A stretch of 64,000 nucleotides of DNA from Thiohalobacter thiocyanaticus (GTDB lineage Bacteria; Pseudomonadota; Gammaproteobacteria; Thiohalobacterales; Thiohalobacteraceae). The translations under genes were made by a program, and so were the position numbers. This document shows positions 62,261 through 64,000 of this stretch, piece by piece. The notes under the pieces are model-generated. The model did not search any database. It had not been told where the DNA came from and was given only the letters and a program-made list of their open reading frames with translations. The stretch is taken from the NCBI RefSeq assembly GCF_002356355.1, contig NZ_AP018052.1, positions 2,046,001-2,110,000 on the forward strand, written 5' to 3'. Position 1 is the first letter of the stretch; each line of letters starts with the position of its first letter.

Positions 62261-63604
62261 ATGAGAAAGAATGAAACAAGCCCGGGCGCTACGATGCCCC
62301 CGGAAGATGCCTCGAACGAGACCATCCGCCATTTCGTCCAGACGGCGCATGCGGTCGATCTGGCCGCCTGGCTTGCGGAGCTTCCGCAAGACCTGGCGCA
62401 GGAGCAGATTCTGGCACTGGCGCAGCCCCGGCAGGCCGAAACCTTCAGCTATCTTTCGCTCGACGTTCAGGCAGCGCTCGCCCGACGGCTGGGTCGCCGG
62501 GAATTGGCGGAAATCGTCACCCGGATGGAAGCCGACGACCGCGTCGACCTGTTCAACCATCTAAAACCAGAAGAACAGCAGCGGCTGCTGCGCGATCTTG
62601 CGCAGGAGGAGCGCGAGGATATCCGGCGCCTGTCGACCTATGCCGAAGAAACCGCTGGTGCAATAATGACCTCGGACTATGCGACGCTGGCCACATCCAT
62701 GTCGGCGCATGAAGCGATCGAGGTGCTGCGGCGTGAGGCGCCCGAGAAGGAAACCATCTACCGGTCCTATGTCCTCGACGCCGACCGCCGGCTGATCGGC
62801 TCGGTTCGACTGGTGGAATTGATCCTGGCTGGCACCGATACGTTGATCGCCGAAATCATGGACCCGGATCCAATGGCTGTCACGCTGGACACGGATCAGG
62901 AGGAAGTCGCCCGGTTGATCGCACGCTATGATCTGACGGCACTGCCGGTAATCGATGAGCATGGCAGACTGGTCGGAATCATCACGCGCGACGACGCGGA
63001 AGATGTGATGCAGCGTGAGACCACGGAGGATTTTCAGAAGATCGCCACGGTCATCCCGTTTTCGCAGAGTATACGCGAGGCCGGCAAGAGTGTACTTTAT
63101 AAAAAGCGGATCTTCTGGCTTGCGCTGCTGGTATTCGGCAACCTGTTTTCGGGCGCGGGGATCGCGTTCTTCGAGGAGACGATCCTGGCCTATGTGGCAC
63201 TTGTATTCTTTCTTCCGCTGCTAATCGACAGCGGCGGCAATGCCGGGTCTCAGGCGGCCACCCTGATGGTGCGCGCGCTGGCCACGGGCGACGCGGCATT
63301 GAAAGACTGGCGCGACCTGATTCTACGCGAGTTGACGATCGCGACGGCGCTGGGGGCGACCATGGCGCTCATTGTCTCGCCGATCGGGTTGCTGCGTGGC
63401 GGCTCCGACATCGCGCTTGTAGTGAGCCTGACGATGATGCTGGTCGTCATCGTCGGGAGCTTGGTGGGGATGTCGCTTCCGTTTCTGCTCAGCCGGCTGC
63501 GCCTCGACCCCGCGACCGCCAGCGCGCCGCTGATCACAACGATATCGGATGTGGTCGGCGTGCTGATCTATTTCTCGCTTGCGACATCGATACTGGGCCC
63601 CTGA
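62261..63604 (+). CDS. mgtE: Magnesium transporter MgtE
   Basis: 447 residues. The N domain (about 20-135) is followed by two CBS domains (about 140-260; IMDPDPMAVTLDTDQEEVARLI and LPVIDEHGRLVGIITRDDA) and five membrane helices (about 290-445) with the pore motif PLLIDSGGNAGSQAATLMVRAL. It passes magnesium through the inner membrane, gated by CBS/N-domain Mg binding. Its end overlaps the convergent stress-protein gene by 37 bases. Confidence 0.96.
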   Translation: MRKNETSPGATMPPEDASNETIRHFVQTAHAVDLAAWLAELPQDLAQEQILALAQPRQAETFSYLSLDVQAALARRLGRRELAEIVTRMEADDRVDLFNHLKPEEQQRLLRDLAQEEREDIRRLSTYAEETAGAIMTSDYATLATSMSAHEAIEVLRREAPEKETIYRSYVLDADRRLIGSVRLVELILAGTDTLIAEIMDPDPMAVTLDTDQEEVARLIARYDLTALPVIDEHGRLVGIITRDDAEDVMQRETTEDFQKIATVIPFSQSIREAGKSVLYKKRIFWLALLVFGNLFSGAGIAFFEETILAYVALVFFLPLLIDSGGNAGSQAATLMVRALATGDAALKDWRDLILRELTIATALGATMALIVSPIGLLRGGSDIALVVSLTMMLVVIVGSLVGMSLPFLLSRLRLDPATASAPLITTISDVVGVLIYFSLATSILGP

Positions 63605-64000
63605 TCCGGGCTATCCCCGGGCCCTGTACCGTCCAGTGTGCGACAGATCAGGACATCGCAGGCTGCATTGTTCAAGACCCGCTGGGTGACGCTGCCGAGC
63701 AGCGCCCGGCGGATCCTGCCCGTGCCACCGGGTCCCAGCACGATCAGGCCCACCTTCGGGCTCCATGTCGCCCGTACCAGTGATGTCGCCGGATCGCCGG
63801 CAAGGACCCGCGCCATGCCTCTTATCGGGCGTGGGTCCAGCCTTTTGGAAGCAGCGTTCAGCTCGGCTTTCGCCTTGCGCACCAGGGCCTGGCGATGGGC
63901 CGCTACGCTTTGGCCAACGCCCGCGTGCAGCATCGCCGCTTCGAGTTGGGGCGGGATCTGCACCACATGGATCAGGTAGAGTCCGGCCTGCGGAAGCAAC
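63568..64000 (-). CDS. Universal stress protein (UspA family), 5' end outside window
   Basis: About 143 visible residues. LYLIHVVQIPP is the second strand of the Usp fold and VGLIVLGPGGTGRIRRALLGSVTQRVL is the ATP-binding G-2x-G-9x-G-S motif. The first strand and start codon, roughly 30 residues, lie beyond the window edge. The C-terminal 20 residues (GTGPGDSPDQGPSIDVASEK) look like a flexible tail. Confidence 0.9.
   Translation of the reverse strand, partial: LLPQAGLYLIHVVQIPPQLEAAMLHAGVGQSVAAHRQALVRKAKAELNAASKRLDPRPIRGMARVLAGDPATSLVRATWSPKVGLIVLGPGGTGRIRRALLGSVTQRVLNNAACDVLICRTLDGTGPGDSPDQGPSIDVASEK

Overview
The window comes from a GC-rich gammaproteobacterial sulfur oxidiser, probably of the Chromatiales/Ectothiorhodospiraceae type. 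Two things point there. The left edge is the distal part of a reverse (oxidative) dsr cluster, dsrL-J-O-P-N-R. Most of the rest keeps classic gammaproteobacterial gene order (serS, crcB, rarA, lolA, ftsK; then trxB, aat, bpt, infA, clpA, clpS, csp, icd, nudJ, mnmA, hflD, purB).

Layout. 1-4.6 kb: dsr genes for the membrane-linked sulfur oxidation electron chain and siroheme amidation; dsrP carries an apparent one-base frameshift at 2436-2440. 4.7-11 kb: a NarX/NarL-like two-component pair, a rhodanese, an amylosucrase and a type II NADH dehydrogenase. 10.9-17.5 kb: a PEP-CTERM-like secreted protein, a stand-alone S24-fold protein with an apparently dead catalytic site, siroheme synthase cysG, a small exported protein and pepN. 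17.9-21.9 kb: a protein made of two tandem DsrC/TusE domains, two unknown proteins, a diguanylate cyclase and a SixA-like phosphatase. 22-49.2 kb: mostly housekeeping genes, interrupted by dispersed nested inverted repeats, a DUF302-like secreted protein, and a second membrane diguanylate cyclase plus acnA lying between hflD and purB. 49.3-52.3 kb: a GNAT enzyme, a small unknown protein and the glutathione-dependent formaldehyde pair fghA-frmA.

52.7-59.9 kb is a remodelled region. A DMT transporter plus cytochrome b561-type gene pair occurs twice, the second transporter copy being a decayed pseudogene. Two paralogous FemAB/BioF2-like acyltransferases flank a DUF2254 membrane protein. Between the copies lie fused remnants of a HigB-type toxin gene and a CsaA-like tRNA-binding gene. 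60.2-64 kb holds a HAD phosphatase-HerA-like ATPase fusion, an MgtE magnesium transporter and a universal stress protein cut by the window edge.

How the genes connect. CysG makes siroheme, DsrN amidates it for the sulfite reductase DsrAB (outside the window), DsrL/J/O/P move electrons between cytoplasm, membrane and periplasm, and DsrC-like proteins carry sulfur. The tandem-DsrC protein and the rhodanese are therefore plausible sulfur-trafficking partners; that link is inferred. No tRNA, rRNA, CRISPR array, intact transposase or prophage was seen. The most novel-looking items are the tandem DsrC protein, the HAD-HerA fusion, the Lys-to-Arg S24 protein, the HigB/CsaA junction, and an IscR-type palindrome upstream of the cold-shock gene.
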